Assembly: GCA_949825025.1 (NCBI GenBank)
Contig: OX463779.1
Coordinates: forward strand, 31,628,359 to 31,692,358
Reading direction: 5' to 3'
DNA from: Siphlonurus alternatus
Lineage: Eukaryota > Arthropoda > Insecta > Ephemeroptera > Siphlonuridae
Length of the DNA stretch: 64,000 nt
Position numbers and translations under genes: made by a program. This document shows, in pieces, positions 37,274-49,419 of this stretch. The stretch's first letter is position 1, and each line of letters starts with the position of its first letter. A model generated the notes under the pieces. That model was not told the DNA's origin. It searched no databases and was given only the letters and a program-made list of their open reading frames with translations.

Positions 37274-37277
<4 letters not shown>

Positions 37278-37279
37278 CC

Positions 37280-38330
37280 CTCATTCCCCTTTCTTACTTT
37301 TTACGAGCGTCTTTTTTTTCTTTTTTCCCGTCTTTTCTTTCACTAAATTTAATCCAATTTTATCTTTCTCCTTCTACTTTCCTCTCCCTTTTTTCTAACT
37401 TAGCTTTCTCCATAATTCTTTATCTTCCTGTTTAACAAGAAATTCTTGAATACTTTGAAAAAAATCAATGTAATGTGATAATTATTTAATGTAATTACAG
37501 AAATATGTTTGGAATTTTATTCTTTTTAAAAAAAAATATGTTAAAAAAAAAGAAATTCAATTGGCATGCTATCAACTGATCGATATCTTGTGGGAAAAAA
37601 GTGAAAAGAAAAAAAAAAAGCAGAACGAAACCTGACCTAACGCAACGTGTGGAATATAAAATAGCCTTTGGGTGCAATCGAAAAGTTTAAAGTAAAAAAA
37701 ATTATACTTGCTGATCTGCTTGCTTGCGATGTTGCAACTTTCTTGTTAGTTTATTTCTTTCTTTATCTTATCTCGTGTTTCAAATTTTTTATATCATGTA
37801 AGCTTGGAGCAACGTTGCTTCACACCATCCTGTGTTTGTATTGCAATATCATATACAGTATTATACTGATAAAGGAACTATCAAGAAATTGTCGAGAATA
37901 TAATTGTGTTACTATTCAGTGGTTACTCTATATATATTTCTTCAAAAGGACTAGAGATCATACACATTTACAAAAATATAAATTTAATTATGCGTAATTT
38001 ACACTTCGGGACGGCATGAACGTCTGCTTAATTTGCTGCATGGAGCTGCCGACAAATCAGGAGCAGATTTTCAATTTTAAAAGAGAAGATGCAATACCTA
38101 ACGTAATCATATTTATGCAAATATATATTTATATAGCATCCTGAAAAATATAATTTTCTATCGCGCTCTATAATTAGAGCTGCGTGTCAACGCTTATACA
38201 AAAAAAAAAGCCTACGTATAAACTATTATGTAGGTAGCATTTGTGCTATCCCGAGATGTCTGCAAAATAACACTGTTTTGTTTTGTAAATATGAACATTT
38301 ATTATTTTCATAACGGGGCTGTCTGTCTCC
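37280..38330. other. Pyrimidine-rich then AT-rich DNA
   Basis: 37280-37440 is T/C-rich. The rest is AT-rich. The 109-codon + frame at 37668-37997 is largely Phe/Leu/Ile/Tyr/Lys and I consider it noise, although it is the longest in this part. Confidence 0.35.
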
Positions 38331-38346
38331 AGGTGTACACTCCTCA

Positions 38347-38439
38347 CCTCTAAAAAGTGCAGTCTTGTTAATCGCAATTGTGATATACTCACCTTGCACC
38401 TAGGTGATTAACAAGGCTGCAAAGGGAATTTTTCAGAGG
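38347..38439 (+). ncRNA. Pre-miRNA-like hairpin candidate
   Basis: The 5' arm GCAGTCTTGTTAATC pairs with the 3' arm GATTAACAAGGCTGC over 15 bp with one G-U pair and no bulge. A 32-nt loop separates them, and the stem continues below through an asymmetric bulge with CCTCTAAAAA against TTTTTCAGAGG. Size (about 93 nt) and shape suit a miRNA precursor. The lower stem matches weakly for a further ~15 bp, so an old foldback element is the alternative. Either strand could be the transcribed one. Confidence 0.35.
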
Positions 38440-38459
38440 CGACTACTGTACATGTACTG

Positions 38460-39950
38460 AATAATTAAAAAATACATTATTTGGATAATTTTAACGTTTT
38501 TTTATTTTGTGATACTGTATATATAATATTTTTTTATTTAGTATTTAGCTTTTCATTGCTACATATAATGTTATACAGTTTTAAACTCTAGGAGCACTGC
38601 ATTTTTTAGCTTTATTATTTTTTTTATTAAATTTACCAAATGATGCAGAAGATCGAGAAACTATTTGTATAACAATTTCTTCAGCATGACGTCATATTAA
38701 GATTAAATTAAGCAGCTCTCAACAATAAGGCCAATTTCGTATACAATTCAAATGAAAATAAAGCTTTGAGAACAAAACACACATATGGAAATTGATGTTT
38801 GAGAAGGCGCGAAGGAAAAAATGTGACATATATACAAAGTTGTCATGCCGACAGCAGTAAGCAGCAACAAGCAACAGTTTTATGGCTCCATGTGTGACGT
38901 CACATAGAGGCTCATTGTCTTGACTTTGTCTGGCGCTGCAGGCGACCGCGAGGCGCCACCCCTCCTACCTCCTCCTTGTTCACAACAGTAGTAGTAGCGG
39001 TGATCCCCGCGGGGCCAGCATTAACCTAGGTCAGCATCACCACCATCAGAGTTAGCCTGCCCGCCCGCGTGTTGATGGATGGTAAGCACGTGCTTGCTTA
39101 CATGTGCCTCCTCCTCTCGTCATATAGTAAGCCAAACATAAACACTAAATGTTACGCCCCCAACGCTTGTTATTATATAACCACCGCAAAACTCATTCAT
39201 ATGCCGGCTGCATAAGCAAGATTCACCACGCCAGTCGTTCGCTGTGTATATCAAGCTCTGCAGCAGGTAGACAACATTATGAATGACTTCTGAATGACGG
39301 GTAGCTGCTCATTATGCTCAACACCTCTTCAATAGCTCACACTAATTAGCACTGATTAGTCGTGACCGAACAATTAGTAACACAGAATAACTTTAAATGT
39401 TATCGTTTAAAGTGACTCGTTGTTTGCCCTTTTTTTATTGTTTTATTTTTTAAAAGCAGTAAAATATAAACATCCTCGAGTTTTTTATACATAAAAAAAA
39501 AAAAAAATCGCATTAAAATAATGGCAATATTAGTATGCTACTTTTAGCAAATTATATTCTGTTGAAAATTACATTTTACTAATATATTAAAAAAAAAAAA
39601 AAAAAAAACGGCCATTTCATTTTAAATTTCCGAATACCTTTTCACGCTGCATATATAACTTAAACTTTTTTTTTCAATTATGGTAATGAATAATTACTAC
39701 GTTTTCCTGGAGAGAAATGTTCAAAGCTGCTGATGTTTCTCTTTATTAAAAATGCTACTTATTATTTTCTAATTAGTACACATGCATTGTTACTGTATTA
39801 TTGTGATTGTCAATTTTCCATTGTTCTGTTTACAATCATACACTCGATAGAAAAAAGTGTCATAAAGTATCATTGATATTATGCTTGAAGGTTTCCTTTT
39901 CTCTTTGATTTCCCCTGATGGTGATTCAAATTTGAAACTTTTTAATTCCT
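38460..39950. other. AT-rich DNA with an island at 38870-39130
   Basis: CRE palindromes lie at 38687-38694 (AT-rich context) and 38895-38902. The second opens a CpG-bearing island (GGCGACCGCGAGGCGCCACC, GCCCGCCCGCGTG). An A run lies at 39589-39608. No gene seen. Confidence 0.35.
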
Positions 39951-40008
39951 TTTAATTATTTATGCAGAGTGGAATATTCCATATAATATATATACTGATC
40001 TTGGTCGC

Positions 40009-40012
<4 letters not shown>

Positions 40013-40074
<62 letters not shown>
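40013..40074. repeat. (GA)n microsatellite, 62 bp
   Basis: Uninterrupted AG array. It is the last long dinucleotide array in the window. Confidence 0.95.
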
Positions 40075-40076
<2 letters not shown>

Positions 40077-40079
40077 ATA

Positions 40080-40200
40080 TACATCAAGTGAAGGGCCTAC
40101 GTGCTTTGTGCTTGCCTCGGCGCCCGTTGCTAGGCAACCAACATTACATCTCTGGCTCCGCACGCATACTACCATCTAGCGGAGAGTGAGAGAAACCACC
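40080..40200. promoter_or_regulatory. GC-richer island with RFX X-box
   Basis: The X-box palindrome GTTGCTAGGCAAC lies at 40126-40138, immediately after (GA)n. This repeats the arrangement at 31856-32026, where (GA)n is also followed within 60-70 bp by an X-box. A CCATCTAGCGG segment lies near 40171. Confidence 0.45.
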
Positions 40201-40629
40201 CTGCACAAAAAAAGAGCGCATAAAAAATTGCAATTACATTCAAGTTTCGATTTTCACCAAAGTAATTGAACTGATGAGAGATGTGTACGCCTCACAAAAA
40301 CAAAGCGGATATTTAGGGAACTATGTAATGAAAAAAAAAAGAAGATAATGATTGTAATCATTATTAATTTTAATTTATCAGTAATACAATATTTCAACAA
40401 TTTTATTAATTTTTTTGAAAATGGGGATGTTTTTAATATATCATTCTGTTATTTATAATTTAATTTATTTTAAGACAATAAGTAACTAAAGTTTAAGGTA
40501 TTGATCGTCGATCTAAATATAAACTAAAAAAAAAATAAGGATACGGGAATTATTAAGTTTTAATAAAAATATTGTTAGTCTATCGATACAGTTTCTTGTT
40601 AAAAAATAAAAATTCATTGTTGTTGGTAT

Positions 40630-41320
40630 AGCAAGTCTAAACAGATGGCAGCATACTCGGGCGAAGAGTGATTTTCATCGTAGATGATGTTTTCCCTCTG
40701 TCAAGCGCAAACTGCATTTGAAACATAGAGAAAGAGAGAGAAGGTAGAATGTTCCTGTGTTAGAGGCAAGCACACAGCGCTTTATCCAACTTTAGCCCCA
40801 GCGCTATCCACTTGCCGCAGCCACGTCATGACAATTTCGTCACAGCCCAAGGCTTTCGGGTCATAGCGAACGAACATATACGAAGTTTTGCTGCTATGGT
40901 GCTATTGCAGCTCCCGAGCCGAGCACAGAACTCAAAATGAAAGAATGAAAAAAAAATGTTGACGATCTCTCTCAAATGCCGAAAATTGCCGATAATAAAC
41001 GAATGAAATAAAACATTTTGATTGGTAGTTGATGTCGAAAGAAAATTACCGTACCGTGATGATTGTCGAAGGTAAGCTGGAATGTGTGACCGTGCCGAGT
41101 GAAGCTGATCGCAAACGGGTCGCCGCCGTAGCCGCCTCGCATCGGAGGCGCCGTAGTGGCCCATGGAGGGGTTGTAGGGGAAGTAGAGAACGAGGCTGTG
41201 GAGGCAGCAAAGTCGGGAGGCGGGAGCAGCGAGCGCAGAATAGAACCAAGCTGCCAGTGTTGTGTGCATGGCGCGCCGAGTTAGGCCGTCCCGTAATACA
41301 CAGTTCCCTTAGTACATAAC
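40630..41320. promoter_or_regulatory. GC-rich island, long open frames without domain
   Basis: CpG-dense sequence (GCCGCCGTAGCCGCCTCGC) with overlapping frames up to 147 codons on the minus strand and 96 on the plus strand. Neither product has a recognisable domain, and codon choice follows base composition. It may be a promoter or untranslated exon region, possibly of the tara-like gene 10 kb downstream, but this is inference. Confidence 0.35.
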
Positions 41321-41429
41321 AAAAACAATAGAAACAAACAATAACAAAAAAAATTATATATATACAAAAATTATTAAAACTTTATATAAAAGAGTGACAA
41401 TGAAAAAAAAGTTTTTAAGGCCCATCGTG

Positions 41430-42180
41430 GCCTCTACTGGTTGACATTGGACATGATGTGGAACGAGGCATCGACGTCATCTATTGCTACAAGCCAGCAG
41501 GTTAGTATCATTCTTATATAGTGTAATTTCAATCTTCTAAGTTGCGACCACGTTGTTTATTGCACTGAACGCCTCGTCAGCTGTCAGTCAATTTGAATTT
41601 TAGCGGGTGCCTTGAATGATCTGCCGCCACGGCGGTCGCGACGAAGGGGACGTGGGTCGCGGCGGGGAGGGGAGGGGATGCTTTACTTCGAGTGTCCGTC
41701 CACCCCCTCTTCTTCATTCTTCTTCTTTTCTTGGCAACATTGCGGCCGACACCGCCGCGTCGCTACCGCCTTCTTTGATCGTAACCATGACAACCCAGAC
41801 AGCATGGGTCAGACGCTTTCTTATAGACTTCCGCCAAGTCGCGAGCTCGAATCCTGACTCACTCTCTTTTTCCTCGTCTTCAACAAGGAAATTCAGCTTT
41901 TATAGCGATATCTTATCGCTTTACACTTGGATTTTCTAAAAGCAGCTTTAAATTATTCAGATTTAATTATAATTTTTATTATAGACATAATTAAATTTGT
42001 AGTGCTGCTTTACTTTTGTTTGGGTTCAAGTCCCGCGCAGAAACTAGCGCGTGTGCGGAGGCGGATACGGGGGCCGTGGGGGCGGTTACGGGGCTGGGAT
42101 CGATCCCAGACGATTGGTTGCCGCGTCGCTTTTCCGCGCTTGCCGGCCGCTACACTTGATATCGCGTTGGCTTGAGACAA
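41430..42180. promoter_or_regulatory. Pair of GC-rich islands
   Basis: 41450-41860 and 42030-42170 are CpG-rich, separated by ~150 bp of AT-rich DNA. The first contains GGCAAC (about 41733). The second contains GGTTCAAGTCCCGC (B-box-like, no tRNA) and GTTGCCGCG. No coding evidence beyond open frames. Confidence 0.35.
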
Positions 42181-42389
42181 AATATACACTGAATAACACG
42201 CTAACTTTATATTAAATTTATTATACCCCAGTTTAGTATATAATAATAAAAAATATATATATATCAACTTTGCCATTATGAGATTATGTGTATTTCATCA
42301 AACATTGAATTTTAGCTCTATTGTTTTCAATTTATTCCTTAAATATCCTGAATTCCATAATAATATATAATAATTACAATACAGATACA

Positions 42390-42970
42390 GCCGGAGAAAT
42401 CTCCGCGATTTTTGATGACGTAGCGCACGGTGCTAGGCCACCCGCACTACTGCAGCGCTCAAGGAGTTGCATACTCTCATCAAAATACGTAGCGCGGGCT
42501 CCTGGGGCATTTGCGTCTGTTATTTTCTCTAACTCGTACTTAAAATAACATTTGAAATGTATGCAAATATCTCCCTTCATACTCGTCAGTTAGTAGTACG
42601 CATTTCGTGAGCAAACTTATCTGAGTTTTTTAATTAAAAGTGCGTCAAAATCTTTTTCATTCATAAAACAATTTCAAGAGATATTTATATATAAAAAAAA
42701 AAAGGTATTGGAGATTGATTAGAAGCTCGAATTACTCCCGCTAGATGGCCAGTTTTTGCGACGTGTGTTTGAATGCAGCTTGCAGTAGGGACACACGTAA
42801 GGTCTGCCGTGTTGTGTAGTATCGAGGAAGCCGCCGGGGGTTGGGGGTCGACAGCTGGACGAAATAATACAGCAGCCGCTTGTTGCACTTCCTCTAGTAG
42901 GGCCTCGGGGCGGCTCTCAAACACACGTGGGCAGATACCAAAGTGTGATAACCAAACGTCGGCACACCAA
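42390..42970. promoter_or_regulatory. Two further islands
   Basis: 42390-42530 and 42720-42970 are GC-richer. The second holds CCCGCTAGATGGCCAG, a CTCF-like core, and GGTTGGGGGTCGACAG. The intervening ~200 bp is AT-rich. Confidence 0.3.
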
Positions 42971-42974
42971 TCGT

Positions 42975-44130
42975 TTAATTGTTCTTTCTGCTTCTTTGTT
43001 TTCAAGATAACTCATTATTATCACTTTCTTATAAATAAAATAATATCGTAAAGTAATGATTGACTACTTGCATAGAAAATATATATAGCTACTTGATTTA
43101 ATAATGTTTCCAAATAATGTTATTTTTTTTATTATTTATTTAGTATTTTACTCGCGTGGGTTTAATGAAAATATTCTTTTGGAAATTACTGCTCGATAAA
43201 TTAATTTGCATTAATACATATTCGTAATTTTGTGTGAGTATGAAATGTATAATAAAATTAATTAAATTCTTATAACTTTTGGGATAGATAATTTTATTAC
43301 AGAAATAAATTTCTGTGATCAAAATAATATATATTTTTTTTATTTGATAGCAAAATGAATAAATGAATATATGTATAATATATATTACTAAATTGATAAC
43401 ATTTATAATTAAGGTTGTTGCAATTTTATACAAAGTCGTTAACATAAAAGCCAATTAAAACTATCGATTGCATATTAATCAATTATTTACTATTCTATTG
43501 ACGTTATGCTGTGAAGTTAAAGTTATTTTAATTGGCATTCGATTCCGAGCATGCAATCAATCTCTGCACATTGTATATAAAAACAAAATTTTTTAACTCT
43601 TATCAATTTTAAAAGCACAATTATAATTTTGAAAGCAGGCCAAGAAAAAATTGTTATAATTACTGCAATTGCAATAAATGTTATATTAATAACTTCATTA
43701 TTTATGCTATCTGTGTTTTTAAAACTTGATGATGGTAATTGTGATATATTATTATAATTATTGCTGTATATAAGTACAGTAATTGAATGTTTACAGTATT
43801 ATTATATAACTCTTGACAATTGCCCCACATTTTTTATACTAATCAAAGATGATAAATTGAGTTTTGTCGTTTCAAAACTAGCTTTAAATATAAACCTAAA
43901 ATTTCAAATTTTGATTAAATTAATTACATTCACAATTAAGGGAGAAATTATTTCATACCCAAATTAGTTATTAAAAAAATGCTCTTTGTATAAATCACTT
44001 GCTAATAAATTTTTATGATTACCAATTTAGCATATTTTACTTTTCATTTGTAAAAGTTTCATCAGGTAAAAATCTAAAACTTGTTTTGATGCTCCAAAAT
44101 ATTATAACAATGATTGTCATATAAATTGAC
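42975..44130. other. AT-rich stretch, no gene seen
   Basis: Very AT-rich. The 104-codon minus frame (43140-43454) is Ile/Asn/Tyr/Lys-rich and looks like compositional noise. Confidence 0.4.
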
Positions 44131-44139
44131 CCTCATCCC

Positions 44140-44490
44140 AGTGCAGGATTCCAGTACAATGGGGGGTTCCCGATAATGTTTGTCCTAACTCCCATTGCTT
44201 ATTGGATTGCCGGATTCCTGATAATAATAATTCCAATTAAGTCCCAGTGCCATGCTTGGATTGCGGGAGTCCCGATTATAATGATCCCAAGTCCAAGTAC
44301 TTGGATTGTGGGATTCCCCGGATTCCCAATGATGATTGTCCCGAGTCCCAGTACTTGGATTGTGGGATTCCCGATGATGATTGTCCCGAGTCCCAGTACT
44401 TGGATTGTGGGATTCCCGATGATGATTGTCCCGAGTCCCAGTACTTGGATTGTGGGATTCCCGATGATGATTGTCCCGAGTCCTGAACGG
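44140..44490. repeat. Minisatellite, 45-bp unit
   Basis: The unit contains CAGTACTTGGATTGTGGGAT followed by TCCCGATGATGATTGTCCCGAGTCC. Units near the right end (about 44346, 44391, 44436) are almost identical. To the left they become progressively diverged, with one enlarged unit (CCCCGGATTCCC) and degenerate copies back to about 44140. Since 45 is a multiple of three, several frames on both strands stay open, including a + frame at 44176-44514 with 15-residue repeats (STWIVGFPMMIVP). I regard this as non-coding. Confidence 0.9.
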
Positions 44491-44650
44491 CCCCACGTCC
44501 ACACGGGACGGTAAGAGGGAGCCGTGGAGAGCGAACGAGCGAGAGAGCGTCGCCGCCGCCGCCGATCTATAGTTAGGAAAAAGGGGGCGGGGACTAGACT
44601 ATACAGCAACTGCGCTTTATCGACGTGACGTCATCGCTTAGCCAAGTTAA
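44490..44650. promoter_or_regulatory. GC-rich island with CRE
   Basis: CpG-rich (GTCGCCGCCGCCGCCGATC), with a CRE palindrome at 44626-44633 preceded by ATCGACG. It abuts the minisatellite. Confidence 0.35.
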
Positions 44651-44659
44651 TCGGACTAA

Positions 44660-47100
44660 ATACGATGTAAATAACAATAACATATTTTTTTAGGATCACA
44701 CGTTAATGTTGTAATTGACAATGTTTAAATTTATTTTATTTTAATTCATATCTTAGCTTTTTTTTATAATGAGAGAAAAATAATAATTAATGACTTGTGA
44801 ATTAAAATTATTTATCAACGAGTATTACAACAAAGCAATAGAAGAGGTATAAAAATATTAAATAATACACGATTAAATTGCCTAAGCTATAACTCTAACT
44901 CTAAGCTCTATTATATATATATATAATTATTATACTCTAATTGCCTATATAACTCTATATCCAATGAATATAAGGTTGATTATTACAATTTATTTAAAAA
45001 TGGACTTAAATATATTTTCAATTTGAAACCACATACTTAAATAATACAATAAAGAATATAATAATTTCAATAAATTTATGAAATATTTTTTTTTATTGGA
45101 AACTTTTGATTTGACATAGATGAAGAATTATTATTTTCATTTACAACGTTCTTCACAGATTTTTTTAATAAAAATCTTTATAAATAAGTTTTCATTAGTA
45201 AGACTGGCGAGGAATCTCGAAATAGACGTCACAATGAATGAAGGAATGCCGCGACAGACAGACAGTATTACCAACGCTCCAGTGCTGCTAGATTCGCCAG
45301 GACTTGTGGCGCTAGACACGTGGGGTTGAGAGGCGCCACGCCACATAACTCGCAAGCCGGTAAGGTTCACACCCTTGCTGATTTTGCAGTCTGTGTAATG
45401 AAAGACGCACGCGAATCTCGACTTTGTTATTAGTCACCCACGAGCGCCTCAAGTCAAGAGTTGGCTGATAGCCAGAGACGCGCCGAGAAGGCAAGCAAGT
45501 ATAAGAACTGCAGTGACGTCATAAGATAACTTCGCTAACTCCACTCTAGGTTTATAATAACCACTCCGTACTCTTGACGGTGTTATAAGACTCAAAAGAA
45601 ATAGAGGAACAAACTGGCAAAGAGATTTTACAATATCAACCTTACGTAATGGTTATATAAGGTCAATTATAATATACAGTTTGAAAAGAACTTTGCTTCG
45701 GAATGTGTGCGCCTGCAAAATTGGTAGTTATGCAAACTTACACAACACTTCTGCTTTATAAGTTGCTTTCTGCTACTATATTATATTGCTGTAAGAAGAA
45801 TTTAATCATGATGGCTTCAGCGAATAACCATTAATTAAGTTAATTTCAGTACACAGAAATAAAAACATATAAAAAAAAGATCAAAAACAAGGCAGAAGCC
45901 TTGTAAACAAAAAGACATGATTAACAAAAATATAACTTTATAAACAACCTCTCTAATGACATGGTACGTCAAAACAATTACAAATTAATTACCACTACAA
46001 AATAATTTCCCATATACTCATATAGTTCTTCGTTCGTTATATATAGCATAAACTATTTTTTATCACTTCATTTTATAACAAGGAAATAATGAAATTCGTC
46101 ATCTGCGATCGATAATATATAATATTAAAACTGGTGCAGTTAATCGTAACGTCATGTTTCCCGGTGCTCACAAGTCAAGCGTGAAATATTGACACAAGTG
46201 AGGTAACCTGAGTCTGCAGTAAACAATCAATGAACTTGCGGAACTGATATGGCCGTGTGATTGTTGTAATTATACGAGAAACTTTATTCTTCTTAATTGC
46301 ATGATAAATTCTCCAAAATAATGAATAAATTAATAATTAAGATGAATAACAAAATTAATTAACTGAGTCAAGAGATCATAAGCCAAAAGAGCTGCCATTC
46401 TTTGAATAATAAAGGACTATGGTAATGATAGAGAGAAAAAACATAACTCACAAAACTCTATAAAAATAACATTTACGAGAATATCGATAAGCTGGCAATG
46501 TATGTGAATAAAGTGCTGAATATGCACCTTTTTCAAAGACAATGTTGGTCATAAGTTACAGCCACTTATTTGAGGATAATTCAGGGATTTTTTCTTCAAA
46601 TTGATGTTGAAAATATTGAAAACGAGGATGATTTTCGGATAATTCATGGATTTTTCTAAGAAAAACTATTACAGCTATTATATAATAAAATAAATTTGGC
46701 CCCATTTTTTTCTACTACCAATTTGGCCCTTTTTATTAAAAAAATACGAAATCGATTTTTCAATCTTGTTTTAGTTATTGGACTTATTGGCATTTTAAAA
46801 TGCATCAGACCTGGTTTGATTGATTATTTTTATGAATGACTATAGCACCTGCATTGCGGGGTATAAAGGTATCGCGGTCCAAGACGAGGAGGTTGGACCA
46901 CGTTACCCTGGGAGGCTGCAGGGATTAAAGTTGTGGGGGCGGAGAAATGATAACGTGTGCAGTTGGAACAGAATGCGCCGCCGCCAACAAAGGGGAACGT
47001 TACAAGAAAGATAGGGTAGGGGTTGCGTAGTCATGGCAACACTATATAATAGTGTTAATATTGATCCATAGAGGGCGTACCAGTCGAAGCAGCGCGGGAT
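44660..47100. other. AT-rich DNA with islands at 45220-45540 and 46850-47100
   Basis: The 45220-45540 island holds CpG sequence and a CRE palindrome at 45514-45521. The 46850-47100 island contains GCGCCGCCGCCAAC, ATGGCAACAC and CATAGAGGGCG. The rest is AT-rich with no feature seen. Confidence 0.35.
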
Positions 47101-47109
47101 ACGAGTAAT

Positions 47110-48115
47110 TGCAATATTTAAATTATTTTCCTCATCATATTAATTGATTTAACAAGCATTGATGTGATAAAAAAAATAATGAATTTTTCTATTAATTTTA
47201 AAGACATCAGAATATTTTAAGCATATTAAAAGTATACAACACTTCAGTTTTGATTTTTTTTTATCTTTCCTTGTATTTATATTTTTTAATGATTAAGTTT
47301 AAAATATTTATAATTATAAAAATACACAATTATTAATATGTAATACTTTTTATGAAATAATAAATATAGAAATGCAATTAAAATTATTTTTTAAAATATG
47401 CAAAGAAAAGAATTATTATAAATATACGGCATCAAAATTATGTCATATTTTTAAATAATGTAAAAAAAGTAAAAGTTATATACACTTTTTGACGTTGTAG
47501 TATATATAAATGTAAAAGTTTCAGGATAATGAGGGAAATAAATAGGTCTTTCTTTAGAAATGATAAGAATCTTTTTTTTTTATATACCTGGCAAAAAGAT
47601 TGAGGTAAAAAGACTGTAAAGCTTAAATAAGCGGACATACTTCTTGTCGTTGTATGTTTATTTATAGCAGAAGCAGCTGTATACAAACAGATAGTAATTA
47701 ACCTGACAAACTTGCGGTGGTACATTACACGCTTTGATTGACATTTATCGCTTAATTAACTTTTTTTTTTTGTTAACAAAAATAATAATAAACTGATTTA
47801 ACGCTCCCTAACCATATAATAGTATCCATCATATATACCTTCTAGCCATATCGGAAAGAGAGTAAAGTTATTGCATTCAACTTACTTTTTATTCTTTTGT
47901 TTAGTATTGTTATTGTAACAAAACCCCATCGTAATATTCGTAATATATATCAACACAGAAGCATCAGTTTGGTTGCGGTAGGTATTGGTTTTCATGGAAC
48001 AAGCTCTTGCATGTCACTATCTCGTCAAATCATTTTTTTTTTATCCGATCATTACCTTGTCAATGAGATTTTTCCTTTCGTATGTTTTATGGTCTGTTAT
48101 AGGGGAGGTTAAATA
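47110..48115. other. AT-rich stretch, no gene seen
   Basis: No supported frame. The 95-codon minus frame (47438-47725) has no motif and a composition expected from AT-rich DNA. Confidence 0.35.
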
Positions 48116-48119
48116 AAAA

Positions 48120-49410
48120 AAAAAAGTTGTAGAAGAAGAAGGGGAGAAGGAGGAGAGGAAAGGGGAGGACACCTGTCAGTCACGTGGTTTTTCGATCTTG
48201 ACCTACCCCTATCAGCGCGTGCCCAGATGCACCACAAGTGTGTGTGTGTGTGTGTGTGAACTCATATCATCATCGTATCGGCTTTCAAAAACCTCCACTC
48301 CTTATCGTCTTGTGTAGCGTCTTCTTCTTCTTCGCAGCGTACTCTCGAGATTACGTACCGTTGGTGGAGATAACATTATTATCTGTTGTTTGGAAGTGAT
48401 AACATATCATCTTTACATGTCTTTATATTCAATCTGATGCGTAATTTTAAGTATTGATTTACAATTTATTTAATTACGAAATATTTATTATTTTCATTTT
48501 ACATGTTTATAGTATAATTGATATGTTAAATAATATTATGATACGATATATTCAATGAATCGTAAATAATCAATGATAATATAATATGAATTTTAAATTG
48601 AAATAAATATTATAATTTATGTAAGATTATATAATTAAACATAAATACAAACAACTTTTATCAGTATGTATAAATCTAAATTAATTTAAACATAATGTGT
48701 TCTTCCTCATAAAAAAAAAATATAATAATCACATTATTTTTTTTAAACAAAATTATTTTGCATGGTACATTATTTTTTTTTCCTTAGAGTAAAGTTAGAT
48801 GTCTGGAAAAAATATCGTCAGGTATTCCGCCAAGTAAAGCAGAAGGTTGCAGGTATATAACGTTGAAAGCAGCAGCCTCGGCTTCGCTGCCACCACCACC
48901 GCTGCTTGCTAGCGTGGGTATTAGCACGGAACGCGGCCATGTTGCCACTAATTGTCCACGGTCCTTACTTCGAGTACGTTCTTTGGCCCTTTTTAAACCT
49001 CACAACCCTGATGCAACCCTAGAGATCTTTATTCACTTTTTCAAAATCACATAATCGTTGCATAGATCGAGTAGAAAGATAGATTTATGAAATATTTGTG
49101 ACGTCATTAATATAAAAGTGGCATCATGGCTAAGAACAGGTTAGGGCCGTGGAAGAGAGAGGTATAGTAAGATCCTGCTGTTGTATGGTGGAGTGGGAGT
49201 CAGCCTGCTGCTGCTATTGCAGGTATAGCGGTGAGCTGATTGTATACCTGCTAGCTAGCTTACCTGGCTACCAAGAAAGCCCTACCTTTTACCTTACCTG
49301 CCGCTTGTTATATGGCTTACAGTAGAAACCCCCCTCATCCTACTGCTGATATTCACCACCTCACTCTTTATTCTAAGTGCTCGACCATGTAATACCAATG
49401 GAATTTCACA
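48120..49410. other. Islands at 48120-48370, 48840-49000, 49130-49400
   Basis: The first island has a purine-rich lead, a CACGTG E-box (about 48181) and (TG)n at 48239-48258. The second has CACCACCACCGCTGC and GTTGCC. A CRE palindrome at 49099-49106 precedes the third. AT-rich DNA separates them. Confidence 0.35.
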
Positions 49411-49419
49411 AAACACCAG

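Noticed and set aside
40826..41269. 147-codon minus frame and overlapping + frames in a GC-rich island
   Set aside because: All frames are long because stops are rare at this composition. Several overlap on both strands, with no motif, signal peptide or splice context.
44176..44514. Repetitive protein with 15-residue units
   Set aside because: The repeat unit is 45 bp, so frames stay open on both strands. Diverged left units carry changes without coding preference. A minisatellite explains it.
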